Below, piece by piece: positions 18,964 through 28,400 of a stretch of DNA of 64,000 nt (position 1 is its first letter; each line of letters opens with the position of its first letter). The DNA comes from CAWGMT01 sp963823675. GTDB taxonomy: Bacteria; Planctomycetota; Planctomycetia; Isosphaerales; Isosphaeraceae. The notes under the pieces are model-generated. The model ran no database searches. It was not told the origin of the DNA and was given only the letters and a program-made list of their open reading frames with translations. The translations under genes and the position numbers were made by a program. Location: positions 186,001 to 250,000 of the forward strand of contig CAWGMT010000014.1 in the NCBI GenBank assembly GCA_963823675.1. Direction: 5' to 3'.

Positions 18964-19723
18964 TCAGGCAGGGCACGCCCGCCGGCGCCAGCCCCAAGCA
19001 GCCAGGGCAACACACGCGATGGCCAGCAACACCAGCGACGATGGCTCCGGGATAATCGAGCTCGCAGGGCTGACCTCAGCGTTAATCAATGCCGTCGTGT
19101 CATGGAACGGACCGCCCCCAACAGCGTAAGTCAGTGTGTCGCCGACATTGAGGAAAATCGGGCCGGACGACAGCGGGACCTGAGCCAGATAAGCAGATGG
19201 CACGACGCCGCTCGCCACGACCACGTTGTCGTGCAAGAGGTACACGCCGGTACTCAGCATGGCGGTATCAATCCCCTGGAACACTCCCTGAATCGTGTAG
19301 AATCCCGGAGTCGGAGGCGCTGAACTGCACCATGGCGAATTGATCATTAGGCCCGGGATGCATCGCGAGCACGCCCGCGTCGTACATCGCGTTGTCCGTT
19401 CCGGTCGCCACAAGTTGAGTACTGGCTGTCCCGTTGTGGAAAACACCCATCGTCCCGAACCCTGCAATCTGCCACGAATCGATGGACGGCCCAGGGACCG
19501 AGGTGACTGGAATCGGTACTGGCAGAAGAGTGAACGGGGAACCGAGCGGAACCTCTTCGAAACCGTAGCTCCAAACGCCGTTCGGATTGCTGGTCGGAGA
19601 GAACGACGTTGACGGATCGTACTGGGCAACGGCTGGCCGCGCTCCGCCGACCGCCAACGCCAGAAATAGAAGAACGGCGCCGAACTGTCGAGACGTGGAC
19701 GAGAAGACGGTGTTGGAATTCAT
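18964..19723 (-). CDS. PEP-CTERM sorting-domain protein, copy 1 (one frameshift)
   Basis: The N-terminal ORF (19268-19723) carries a signal peptide (FGAVLLFLALAVGGARPAVA) and AQYDPSTSFSPTSNPNGVW. A one-base change in the CTCCGGGATT run near 19300 leads to the C-terminal ORF, with GFYTIQGVFQGIDTAMLST and the sorting signal IIPEPSSLVLLAIACVALA plus WGWRRRACPA. The total is about 253 residues. PEP-CTERM tails direct export and anchoring or cleavage by an exosortase. The protein is a tandem paralog of the next gene. Confidence 0.85.
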
Positions 19724-19765
19724 GAGCGGAACTCCGCGAATTGAAGGTTAGATTCTTTCGGCGAA

Positions 19766-20524
19766 TCAGGCAGGGCACGCCTGCCGTCGCCAGCCCCAAG
19801 CAGCCAGGGCAACACACGCGATGGCCAGCAACACGAACGACGATGGCTCCGGGATGATCGAGCTCGCAGGGCTGACCTCAGCGTTAATCAATGCCGTTGT
19901 GTCATGGAACGGACCGCCGCCGACAGCGTACGCCAGTGTGTCGCCCGCTGCGAGGAACAGCGATGGGGACGACAGCGGGACCTGAGCCAGATAAGCCGGC
20001 GGCACCACGCCGCTGGCAATGGTCACGTTGTTGAACAAAAGATAGACACTGGTAGACACCATGGAAGTATCGATCGCCTCGAACGTTCCCTGAATCGTGT
20101 AAAATCCGTTGGCCGGAGCGGTGAACTGCACGATGGCGAGTTGATCGTTGGGACCGGGATGCATCGCGAGCATGCCCGGCTGATAGATCGCGAAATCCAC
20201 TCCGGTATTCACAGTTTGGGGAACTGGCAGGCCGTTGTCGAGAACACCGAGGGTACCGAACGTTGGCGTTTGCCAGGAGCTAATGAATGGCCCTGGCGAT
20301 GCGGGGACTGGAGTGGGAACTGTCAAAAGGTTAAACGGGGAACCAACCGGAACGTTTTCAAAGCCGTAGCTCCAAACGCCGTTCGGATTGCTGGTCGGAG
20401 AGAACGCCGTCGACGGATCGTACTGGGCCGCGGCTGGCCGCGCCGCGCCGACCACCAAGGCCAGAAACAGCGCAACTGCGCCGCATTGTCGAAACTTGGA
20501 CGTGAATCCGCTGTTGGTACTCAT
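19766..20524 (-). CDS. PEP-CTERM sorting-domain protein, copy 2
   Basis: This 252-residue intact protein starts at the ATG at 20524 (MSTNSGFTSKFRQCG), with signal peptide VALFLALVVGAARPAAA. The body is predicted beta-rich, with the block FHDTTALINAEVSPASS shared with copy 1. The C-terminus has PEP-CTERM motif IIPEPSSFVLLAIACVALA, then WGWRRQACPA. It is exported and processed by an exosortase encoded elsewhere. The two copies are nearly identical at both ends and diverged in the middle, so the duplication is fairly recent or maintained by conversion. The stop-flanking sequence GGCGAATCAGGCAGGGCACG is shared too. Confidence 0.9.
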   Translation of the reverse strand: MSTNSGFTSKFRQCGAVALFLALVVGAARPAAAQYDPSTAFSPTSNPNGVWSYGFENVPVGSPFNLLTVPTPVPASPGPFISSWQTPTFGTLGVLDNGLPVPQTVNTGVDFAIYQPGMLAMHPGPNDQLAIVQFTAPANGFYTIQGTFEAIDTSMVSTSVYLLFNNVTIASGVVPPAYLAQVPLSSPSLFLAAGDTLAYAVGGGPFHDTTALINAEVSPASSIIPEPSSFVLLAIACVALAAWGWRRQACPA

Positions 20525-20744
20525 GAGCGATACTCCTGTGAGAGCAGTCACACTTTAGAACCAGAGCGAGGTGACGAACCCAAGACTTGGCCGAAGCTTG
20601 CGGACTGTCGAACCCAGACCGCCCGTAGTGTATGCTCATGGCTTCGAGAACGCAACAGGGGTGAAAGGTCTCTCTGGAACAAAAGCGAGCGCGCTCGTAG
20701 CAAACCGTCGTATACACCGATTTCAAATCGCAAGGAGTGCTGAA

Positions 20745-22524
20745 ATGACGAAGAACCGGAACTCGCCTCGGCGCTTGTGCGTGAGGCGGATCATTCACGT
20801 GATCGCCGTCCTCGCTGCCGGTATCGCGGCACGCGAGTCGTTCGCGGAGGATGACGCGGGCCAGAGCACCTATGTCGCGCCCGAAGATCAAACCGGAAGC
20901 TGTGCAGAAGGGCGAGCTCAAGCACTGCACGTTTTCCGGCAGCAACATTTTCCCGGGTACCGTGCGGGACGTGACGGTCTTCATTCCGGCGCAATACGAC
21001 GGTTCCAAACCCGCCTGCGTCTATGTCAAGGCCGACGGATATCACCCCAAGGAACAATCCTTGCTGGAAACGCTGATCGCGACCAGGGAGATGCCGGTGA
21101 CGGTCGGCGTATTTGTGCGGCCGGGCGATTTGCCCGCCGCGGTGAAGAACACGATGGGACGCCGGAATCGTTGTTTCGAGTATGACGGCATGGGCGACAA
21201 CAACGTCCGGTTCCTGGTCGACGAGCTCCTGCCTTTCGTGGCCAGGAAGTTTGATCTGAAATTATCGACCAGCGGCAATGATCGCTGTATCGCCGGGGGC
21301 TCGAGCGGCGGAATCGCGGCGTTCAACGCGGCGTGGGAACGCCCTGACGCGTTCAGCCGAGTTTACGCCAACAGCGGAAGCTTCGTCGCCTTTCGCGGCG
21401 GCCACGAGTTTCCCACGCTCGTCCGCAAGTTCGAAGCCAGGCCGATTCGCGCCTATCTGACGACCGGCACGAGGGACATGGAAAACTGTGCCGGCGACTG
21501 GTTCCTGATCGACCAGGAGATGGACAAAGCCCTGAGATTCTCCGGTTACGACTACTTCTTCCGGATCATCAACGGCGGGCACGTCGCCGGCTATTACGAC
21601 TATTTTCAGGAAGCGATGAGCTTCCTCTGGAAAGACTGGCCCAAGCCGGTCCGAGCCGGACCGAGTGCCCCGCGGGTGCGTGACATCATCGCTCCTGGCG
21701 AAACGTGGCGGCTGGCCGCCGAGGGCCGCCATGACGCCAGGGGGCCGGCGTGCAACGCCCGCGGCGAAGTGTTCTTTGTCGATACCGCGGACGACAAGAT
21801 TTACCGAATCGGCCTCGACGGAAATATCAAGGAGTTCCTGTCCGACGCCGGTCATGCCAACAGTCTATCGGTCGGCCCCAAAGGAGAGCTGTACGCGGTT
21901 TCGAGCCAGACCGGCAAGATCATGTGTTACGACCCGTCGGGTCACGGCAGCCTGGTTGTCGATGGCATTCGCGGGCATCATCTTCTCGCCACGCCCGCCG
22001 GCGGCCTCTATGTCACCAGCAACAGCGACGAGCCGGGAGCTTCTGGTGCGGTCTGGTTTGTCAAGGACGGCAAGAAGACTCGGGTCGATTCGGGTCTGAA
22101 GTTCGCGACCGGCCTGGCTTATCGGCCCGACCAGTGGCTGTTGTCCGTGGCCGACGGGCATTCGAGGTGGGCGTACAGCTATCAGATCAATGCCGACGGC
22201 ACGCTGAGCAACAAGGAGCGATTCTTCTGGTTGCACGTCCCGGACTGGGAAGACGATGCCGGCGCCGAGTCGATCTGCTACGCCCGGGAGGGCCCGATGC
22301 TGGTCGCGACGCGCTTGGGCATCCAGGTCTGCGCCGACGACGGCCCCACCCAGGTGATCCTCCCCACGCCCGACCGCGGCCGCGTCAAGGGCGTCTGCCT
22401 GGGCGGACCAGAGATGAATACATTGTTCGCCGTTTGCCGGGATAAAATCTGGAAGCGCAAGGTGCAAATCCACGCGGTGGGCGCTTTCAGCCCGTGGACT
22501 CCGGTGCATGGGACACCGTTGTGA
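20745..22524 (+). CDS. secreted esterase fused to SMP-30/gluconolactonase-like propeller (one frameshift)
   Basis: The ATG at 20745 with AAGGAG upstream opens a signal peptide (IIHVIAVLAAGIAARESFA). A one-base shift near 20875 leads into an enterochelin-esterase-like alpha/beta hydrolase (TVFIPAQYDGSKPACVYVKA, nucleophile AGGSSGGIAAFNAA near residue 185, His in INGGHVAGYYDYF). From about residue 310 a six-bladed SMP-30/gluconolactonase-type propeller follows (ACNARGEVFFVDTADDKIYR, HANSLSVGPKGELYAVSSQT). The total is about 593 residues. The two modules are often separate genes; their fusion suggests sequential action on an extracellular ester or lactone, which is inference. Confidence 0.8.
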
Positions 22525-22546
22525 TCGCGCTTGAACAAAGGCGGCA

Positions 22547-24502
22547 TCACTCGACGGTTGTGGCAACGGCATCTCGCCCATCATTCTGCACGAGGCGCGC
22601 GAGTGCGGCTCGAAATCGATCGAGACTCGGCCGCGACCGCGGCAAACTGGCGAGGTTGCGCGCTTGCATTGGGTCTCTTTCCACATCGAATAACTCTTCG
22701 CTCCCGGCGCCGTTGCGGATATAGACCTCATTTCCGGCTGCCAGGGCCTGGAGCGGTCCGCTGAAGACCGGCGACCGGCCCTGGTTGGGAGTGGATTTCA
22801 CGGGACCGTCAACCTCGCTGTAAGAGGGCTCCAGCTCAACCGATCCCCCCAGCGTCCAGTGCCGCCCGAGCGACCGCCCCGGAAATGGCGAGCCGGCCAG
22901 ACCGGTCAGGTCGGCGACCGTCGCGGACAGGTCGCGCAGGCTGACGGGTGCCGCGATCGACCGGCCCGCCTGCGCTCCGCCGGGCAAGAGGATAACGAGC
23001 GGAACGTGAATCTCCGGGTCATAGAGGCTGCTGGCGTGTCCGTAAAGCTCGTGCTCGCCCAGGTCCTCGCCATGGTCGGCCGTGATGATGACCAGCGTGT
23101 TGGCCAGCAGTCCGCCCCGATCGAGACCTTCAATGAATCGGCCGAGCTGGAGATCGACGTAGGCGAGGCAGTCGTCGTAGGCATCGCGGACCAGTTCTCT
23201 GTCTCGCGCGGTGACGCGCTTCTTGTCGAGGACAAACCAGCGACTCAGCGTCCCGATGTCAACGGCCGACTCGGGCCTGACCCCGAAGTGACGGTCAAAC
23301 CCCGCCGGTGGAAAATAAGGGTCGTGCGCGTCGTAAATGTTCAAGAACGCGAAGAACGGCCGGTTCTTGATCCGCCTAGTCCAGGCGAGTGCAGCGCCCA
23401 CCACCTCGGCCGCGGCCTTGCGATGATAGTCGACTTGGTTTCCGCCGGCCCGCGGTTCGGGTGGGCGCAGGCCCCACAAGATCAGTCGCTGGCCGAACGA
23501 CGAATTCCAGACCAAGTCTTCGAGCGAGAGATCGTGGTCCTCGTAGCGGGCGAATCCGCGCGAGAGGCCGGTCTCCGCGCCGGCGTAGGCGTTGTTGGCC
23601 ACGAACCCGGCCGTCGCGTACCCATTGGCTGCGAGGTATTCGGCGAGCGTCGTGTACCTCTCATCGAGCGGACTGTTGATGCCGGCCGAAAGCTCGTGCG
23701 GCCAGCGTCCCGTCATCATGCTGGCATGAGACGGTAGGGTCCACGGGGCCGTCAACCGCGCCTGGCAAAAGACGATGCCCCGGCGGGCGATCCGTGCCAG
23801 ATTCGGAGACGTATCCCGGCCGTAGCCGTGAAGGCTCAGGTGGTCTGCGCACACCGTGTCGAGTACGACCAGGACGACATTGGGAGCGACGGGCATTCCG
23901 GCGGAACGGCGAGCTGACAATGCCAGCTCGCGACGATCTCGCAGGAGGTGCGTGCCCAGCGGGACGATGACCAAGCCCGCCGCCACGACGGCCAAGGCAG
24001 GCAGGCTGAAGTGCACCAGCCGCCGGAACAGGGCGAGATTCGCCGCGATCCGCCCCGTCAGCCTGAAGCCGGCCACGCACGCCAGGATCAGACATGCCAG
24101 GACATGAAGCCATCGGAACGAAAGCAGCAAGGTCAGGACCGCCAGAAAAACGGGCGGCGCGACAACGCCGACGGCCCCCAGGCGTGGCCTGACTCGGACA
24201 GCGAGTGCCACCAAAAGCCCGCAGAAACCGAACAAGGCCAGATTGACCGCGGGAACGCTCCACACGATGTGGCGGTTCATCCGGAAGAAGCCCGGGGACG
24301 GGTCGATGAACGGCTTCTGGGCGAATGTCAGTCCCAGCTCGAGCAGGCCGGCAGTCAGACCGAACCAGACCGAGATCGCGAGCGCCCGGAGAGAACCAAA
24401 CGGTTGCACGTGGTCCGGGCGCTCGAGGGCCTCGCGGCGCTCCGGCAAGCGTCTCCCTACTGCAAGACGTTTGGTCTGTTGCGTCCCTGGCTCGTTCGTC
24501 AT
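22547..24502 (-). CDS. membrane-anchored sulfatase-fold protein with Thr nucleophile
   Basis: This 651-residue protein has an N-terminal membrane domain of about five helices (LRALAISVWFGLTAGLLELG onward), then an alkaline-phosphatase-superfamily domain from about residue 200 (NVVLVVLDTVCADHLSLHGY). The nucleophile motif reads APWTLPSHASMMTG. The position that is Cys or Ser in formylglycine sulfatases is Thr, as in lipid phosphoethanolamine or glycerophosphate transferases. Metal ligands appear in VIITADHGEDLGEHELYGH. It is likely a phospho- or sulfo-ester hydrolase or transferase at the membrane and would not need an FGE. MTNEPGTQ at 24502 is chosen over an upstream Met. Confidence 0.82.
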   Translation of the reverse strand: MTNEPGTQQTKRLAVGRRLPERREALERPDHVQPFGSLRALAISVWFGLTAGLLELGLTFAQKPFIDPSPGFFRMNRHIVWSVPAVNLALFGFCGLLVALAVRVRPRLGAVGVVAPPVFLAVLTLLLSFRWLHVLACLILACVAGFRLTGRIAANLALFRRLVHFSLPALAVVAAGLVIVPLGTHLLRDRRELALSARRSAGMPVAPNVVLVVLDTVCADHLSLHGYGRDTSPNLARIARRGIVFCQARLTAPWTLPSHASMMTGRWPHELSAGINSPLDERYTTLAEYLAANGYATAGFVANNAYAGAETGLSRGFARYEDHDLSLEDLVWNSSFGQRLILWGLRPPEPRAGGNQVDYHRKAAAEVVGAALAWTRRIKNRPFFAFLNIYDAHDPYFPPAGFDRHFGVRPESAVDIGTLSRWFVLDKKRVTARDRELVRDAYDDCLAYVDLQLGRFIEGLDRGGLLANTLVIITADHGEDLGEHELYGHASSLYDPEIHVPLVILLPGGAQAGRSIAAPVSLRDLSATVADLTGLAGSPFPGRSLGRHWTLGGSVELEPSYSEVDGPVKSTPNQGRSPVFSGPLQALAAGNEVYIRNGAGSEELFDVERDPMQARNLASLPRSRPSLDRFRAALARLVQNDGRDAVATTVE

Positions 24503-24535
24503 CGCTGGCCCCCGTCCGCGACACACAAGCTTGCG

Positions 24536-24832
24536 TCAGCTCAAGCGACGATCCGAACGGTCGCTCGGCGCTTTCGGAAACCTGTCCGTATCCGAGTCCG
24601 CTGGGCCTCGCCGCAGCGGCTTTGCTCTCGCCGTCCCGACGGTGCTTGAGCGCAAATGCGCCCCTTGAAGGCCCGTGCCGCCAGACCGCCCCAGCCGCGC
24701 CCATCGGACGACGGCGCGCTGAATGCTCCTGCCGCAGAGCATGATCACGCCCACAAGGGTGGCGATGATCGACGTGACGGGAAGGATCGTCACCGGGTCA
24801 ACGTACGCCCAGACCACCTGTAGATCCAACAT
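24536..24832 (-). CDS. small membrane protein paired with the sulfatase
   Basis: This 98-residue protein starts at the ATG at 24832, with GGAGG eight bases upstream. It reads MLDLQVVWAYVDPVTILPVT followed by a hydrophobic helix (SIIATLVGVIMLCG) and a basic, low-complexity tail. Short proteins with an AYxDPxTG-like start and one membrane helix accompany alkaline-phosphatase-fold genes in planctomycetes as I know them. It lies 33 bp upstream of the sulfatase, same strand. A role as assembly partner is inferred. The tail after about residue 45 may be out of frame. Confidence 0.6.
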   Translation of the reverse strand: MLDLQVVWAYVDPVTILPVTSIIATLVGVIMLCGRSIQRAVVRWARLGRSGGTGLQGAHLRSSTVGTARAKPLRRGPADSDTDRFPKAPSDRSDRRLS

Positions 24833-25433
24833 CGCTCTCGCCTCCATGCGAACAAGGATCCGAAATGACCCGACGCGCCCAGTCCGTCAAAACGAGCTGT
24901 TTGGCCCCCACCGGAAACCACGCCCCCGATGCAAGTCACTCAACACCTTGTCGCAGGCAAGCGTGTCGTGAGCCTTTGGGGGCGCTTCTGGCGGTCTCGA
25001 TACGTTGCAGGTAGGCGCCAATGCGTGCAGTTGTGCAGCCGTGGGTTGGCGCACGAATCGAGTCCCAATTGAAGGGGACGCTCAGCAGGTTAGACGAAAT
25101 AGGCTCGCAAGAGATCGGCAGCCAATCCGAAAACTTGCCCCGAATCCTCCCCGCTCAATCATCGGGTCGAAAACCCGAAAGAGCCTCCTGGAGGCCAGGC
25201 TGTTGGTATCAGGGGTGAACGCCTGGAACGCCAATGCGCCCAGGAGCAAGTGCAGCCAAAGGGATCCGATCTTGCACAGCTTGTGCATTCGATCACCGCC
25301 GTCCTGGCGACCACGCCGCGGAATACCGTTAACTGGCAAAGCCTTTGTGATTGATACTCGACTTGTCCATTTCTATAAAGGCATCATTCCTCAGAAACAC
25401 TTCGCGTTTTTTTTCAAAAGCCCAGCTTTCAGG
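24833..25433. other. intergenic region
   Basis: About 600 bp is noticeably richer in A/T near 25340-25420 than its surroundings. No ORF has coding character. It includes the upstream region of the sulfatase pair and the downstream end of the coiled-coil gene. No clear terminator was seen. Confidence 0.45.
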
Positions 25434-28400
25434 CTATGGTCCCAGGTCGAAGCGGACTCCGAGTCCGTTGAGCGCGCTCGACAAATCGCGCTGGAGACGC
25501 TCCGATTCACCAAGTTGGCGGCTCAACTTCACAATCTCGTCGCGGGCCGCCTCAAGGTTGTTGAGTTCCAGATCAGTCGCGTTAAGCTGATCCCGCAGCC
25601 GCCGGTATTGCTCGCTGAGCTTGTCAAACTCGGCGCTGCGGCGAGCCAGCTCGTCCTGATGATCCCGCCGCGCGCGGTCGAGCGTCAGGCGCAGGCCTTC
25701 GATTTCGGTTTGGTAAGTCGCTTGATCGCGAGCGATGCGCGAGCGATGCTGCTCGATGTCGGTCAGGGCGGCTTGCCGTTCCATGTCCGCGCGCAGTTGT
25801 TCGGCACGCGTCGCGCTCAGCTCCTGCTCTCGTTGTTTGAGCTGGTCGACCAACGAATCGCGTTCGGCACGCACGGCGGCCAGACCCGTGGTCCGCTCTT
25901 CGAGCTCTCTCGCGAGCTGTTCGCGCCGGGACTGCTCGGCGTCGGCACGCACTTTCTCGCCACGCGCCGCGCTCAGCTCCTGCTCTCGTTGTTTGAGCTG
26001 GTCGACCAATGAGTCACGCTCGGCATGCACGGCGGCCAGACCCGTGGTCCGCTCTTCGAGCTCTCTCGCAAGCTGTTCGCGCCGGGACTGCTCGGCGTCG
26101 GCACGCGCTTTCTCGCCTCGCGCCGCGCTCAGCTCCTGCTCTCGTTGTTTGAGCTCGTCAACCAATGAGTCACGCTCGGCATGCACGGCGGCCAGACCCG
26201 TGGTCCGCTCTTCGAGCTCTCTTGCGAGCTGTTCGCGCTGGGACTGCTCGGCGTCGGCACGCGCTTTCTCGCCACGGGTCGTGCTCAGCTCCTGCTCTTG
26301 TCGTTTGAGCTGGTCAACCAATGAATCGCGTTCGGCATGCACGGCGGCCAGACCGGTGGCCCGCTCTTCGAGCTCTCTCGCAAGCTGTTCGCGCCGGGAC
26401 TGTTCGGCGTCGGCACGCCCTTTCTCGCCTCGCGCCGCGCTCAGCTCCTGCTCTCGTTGTTTGAGCTTGTCAACCAATGAATCGCGTTCGGCACGCAAGG
26501 CGGCCAGATCCGTGGTCCGCTCTTCGAGCTCTCTCGCAAGCTGTTCGCGCCGGGACTGCTCGGCATCGGCACGCGCTTTCTCGCCACGGGCCGCGCTCAG
26601 CTCCTGCTCTCGTTGTTTGAGCTGGTCAACCAATGAATCGCGTTCGGCACGCAAAGCGGCCAGATCCGTGGTCCGCTCTTCGAGCTCTCTCGCAAGCTGT
26701 TCGCGCCGGGACTGCTCGGCGTCGGCACGCGCTTTCTCGCCACGGGCCGCGCTCAGCTCCTGCTCTTGTTGTTTGAGGTGGTCGGCCAACGCGTCCCTCT
26801 CGGCACTTATTGCGGCCAGACCCGTGGTCCGCTCTTCGAGCTTTCTCGCGAGCTGTTCGCGCTGGGACTGCTCGGCGTCGGCACGCGCTTTCTCGCCACG
26901 GGTCGCGCTTAGCTCCTGCTCTTGTTGTTTGAGGTGGTCGGCCAACGCGTCCCGCTCCGCACGCACTGTAGCCAGAACCGTCGTCCGTTTTTCGAGCGTT
27001 CTCGCGAGCTGTTCGCTGCGAGATTGTTCCGCGCTCGCACGCTCTCTCTCACGCTGGGTCGCCTTCAGCTCATCGTCTCTCCGTTTAAGCTGTTCGGCCA
27101 ATGCATCCCGCTCCGCTCGTAGCGAGGCCAGATCCGCCGTCCTCTCTTCGAGCGCTTTCGCGAGCTGTTCGCGGCCGGACTTCTCGGCGTCCGCACGGGC
27201 TCTCTCACCCTGGGTCGCCTTCAGCTCATCGTCTCTCCGTTTAAGCTGTTCGGCCAATGCATCCCGCTCCGCACGCACCGAGGCCAGGTCCGTCGTCCTC
27301 TCTTCGAGCGCTTTCGCGAGCTGTTCGCGGCCGGACTTCTCGGCGTCCGCACGGGCTCTCTCACCCTGGGTCGCCTTCAGCTCATCGTCTCTCCGTTTAA
27401 GCTGTTCGGCCAATGCATCCCGCTCCGCACGCACCGAGGCCAGGTCCGTCGTCCTCTCTTCGAGCGCTTTCGCGAGCTGTTCGCGGCCGGACTTCTCGGC
27501 GTCCGCACGGGCTCTCTCACCCTGGGTCGCCTTCAGCTCATCGTCTCTCCGTTTAAGCTGTTCGGCCAGTGCATCCCGCTCCGCACGCAGCGAGGCCAGG
27601 TCCGTCGTCCTCTCTTCGAGCGCTTTCGCGAGCTGTTCGCGGCCGGACTTCTCGGCGTCCGCACGGGCTCTCTCACCCTGGGCCGCCTTCAGCTCGTCGT
27701 CTTTCTGTTTGAGCTGTCCGGCCAATGCATCCCGCTCCGCTCGCAGCGAGGCCAAATCCGTCGTCCTCTCTTCGAGCGCTTTCGCGAGCTGTTCGCGGCC
27801 GGACTTCTCCGCGTCCGCACGCGCTCTCTCACCCTGGGTCGCCTTAAGCTCGTCGTCTCTCCGTTTAAGCTGTTCGGCCAATGCATCCCGCTCCGCTCGT
27901 AGCGAGGCCAGATCCGTCGTCCTCTCTTCGAGCGCTTTCGCGAGCTGTTCGCGGCCGGACTTCTCCGCGTCCGCACGCGCTCTCTCACCCTGCGTCGCCT
28001 TAAGCTCGTCGTCTTTCTGTTTGAGCTGTTCGGCCAACGCATCCCGCTCGGCACGCACCGAAGACAGATCCGTCGTCCTCTCTTCGAGCGCTTTCGCGAG
28101 CTCTTCGCGGCCGGACTTCTCCGCGTCCGCGCGCGCTCTCTCACCCTGGGTCGCCTTCAGCTCATCGTCTCTCTGTTTAAGCTGTCCGGCCAATGCATCC
28201 CGCTCCGCACGCACTGAGGCCAGATCCGTCGTCCTCTCTTCGAGCACTTTCGCGAGCTCTTCGCGGCCGGACTTCTCCGCGTCCGCGCGCTCTCTCTCAC
28301 CCTGGGTCGCCTTCAGCTCGTCGTCTTTCTGTTTAAGCTGTCCGGCCAATGCATCCCGCTCGGCACGCACCGAAGAGAGATCCGTCGTCCTCTCTTCGAG

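Noticed and set aside
24503..24704. Alternative long minus-strand ORF overlapping the sulfatase start (347 residues)
   Set aside because: It is an out-of-frame Arg-rich shadow of the sulfatase N-terminus and the small membrane protein.
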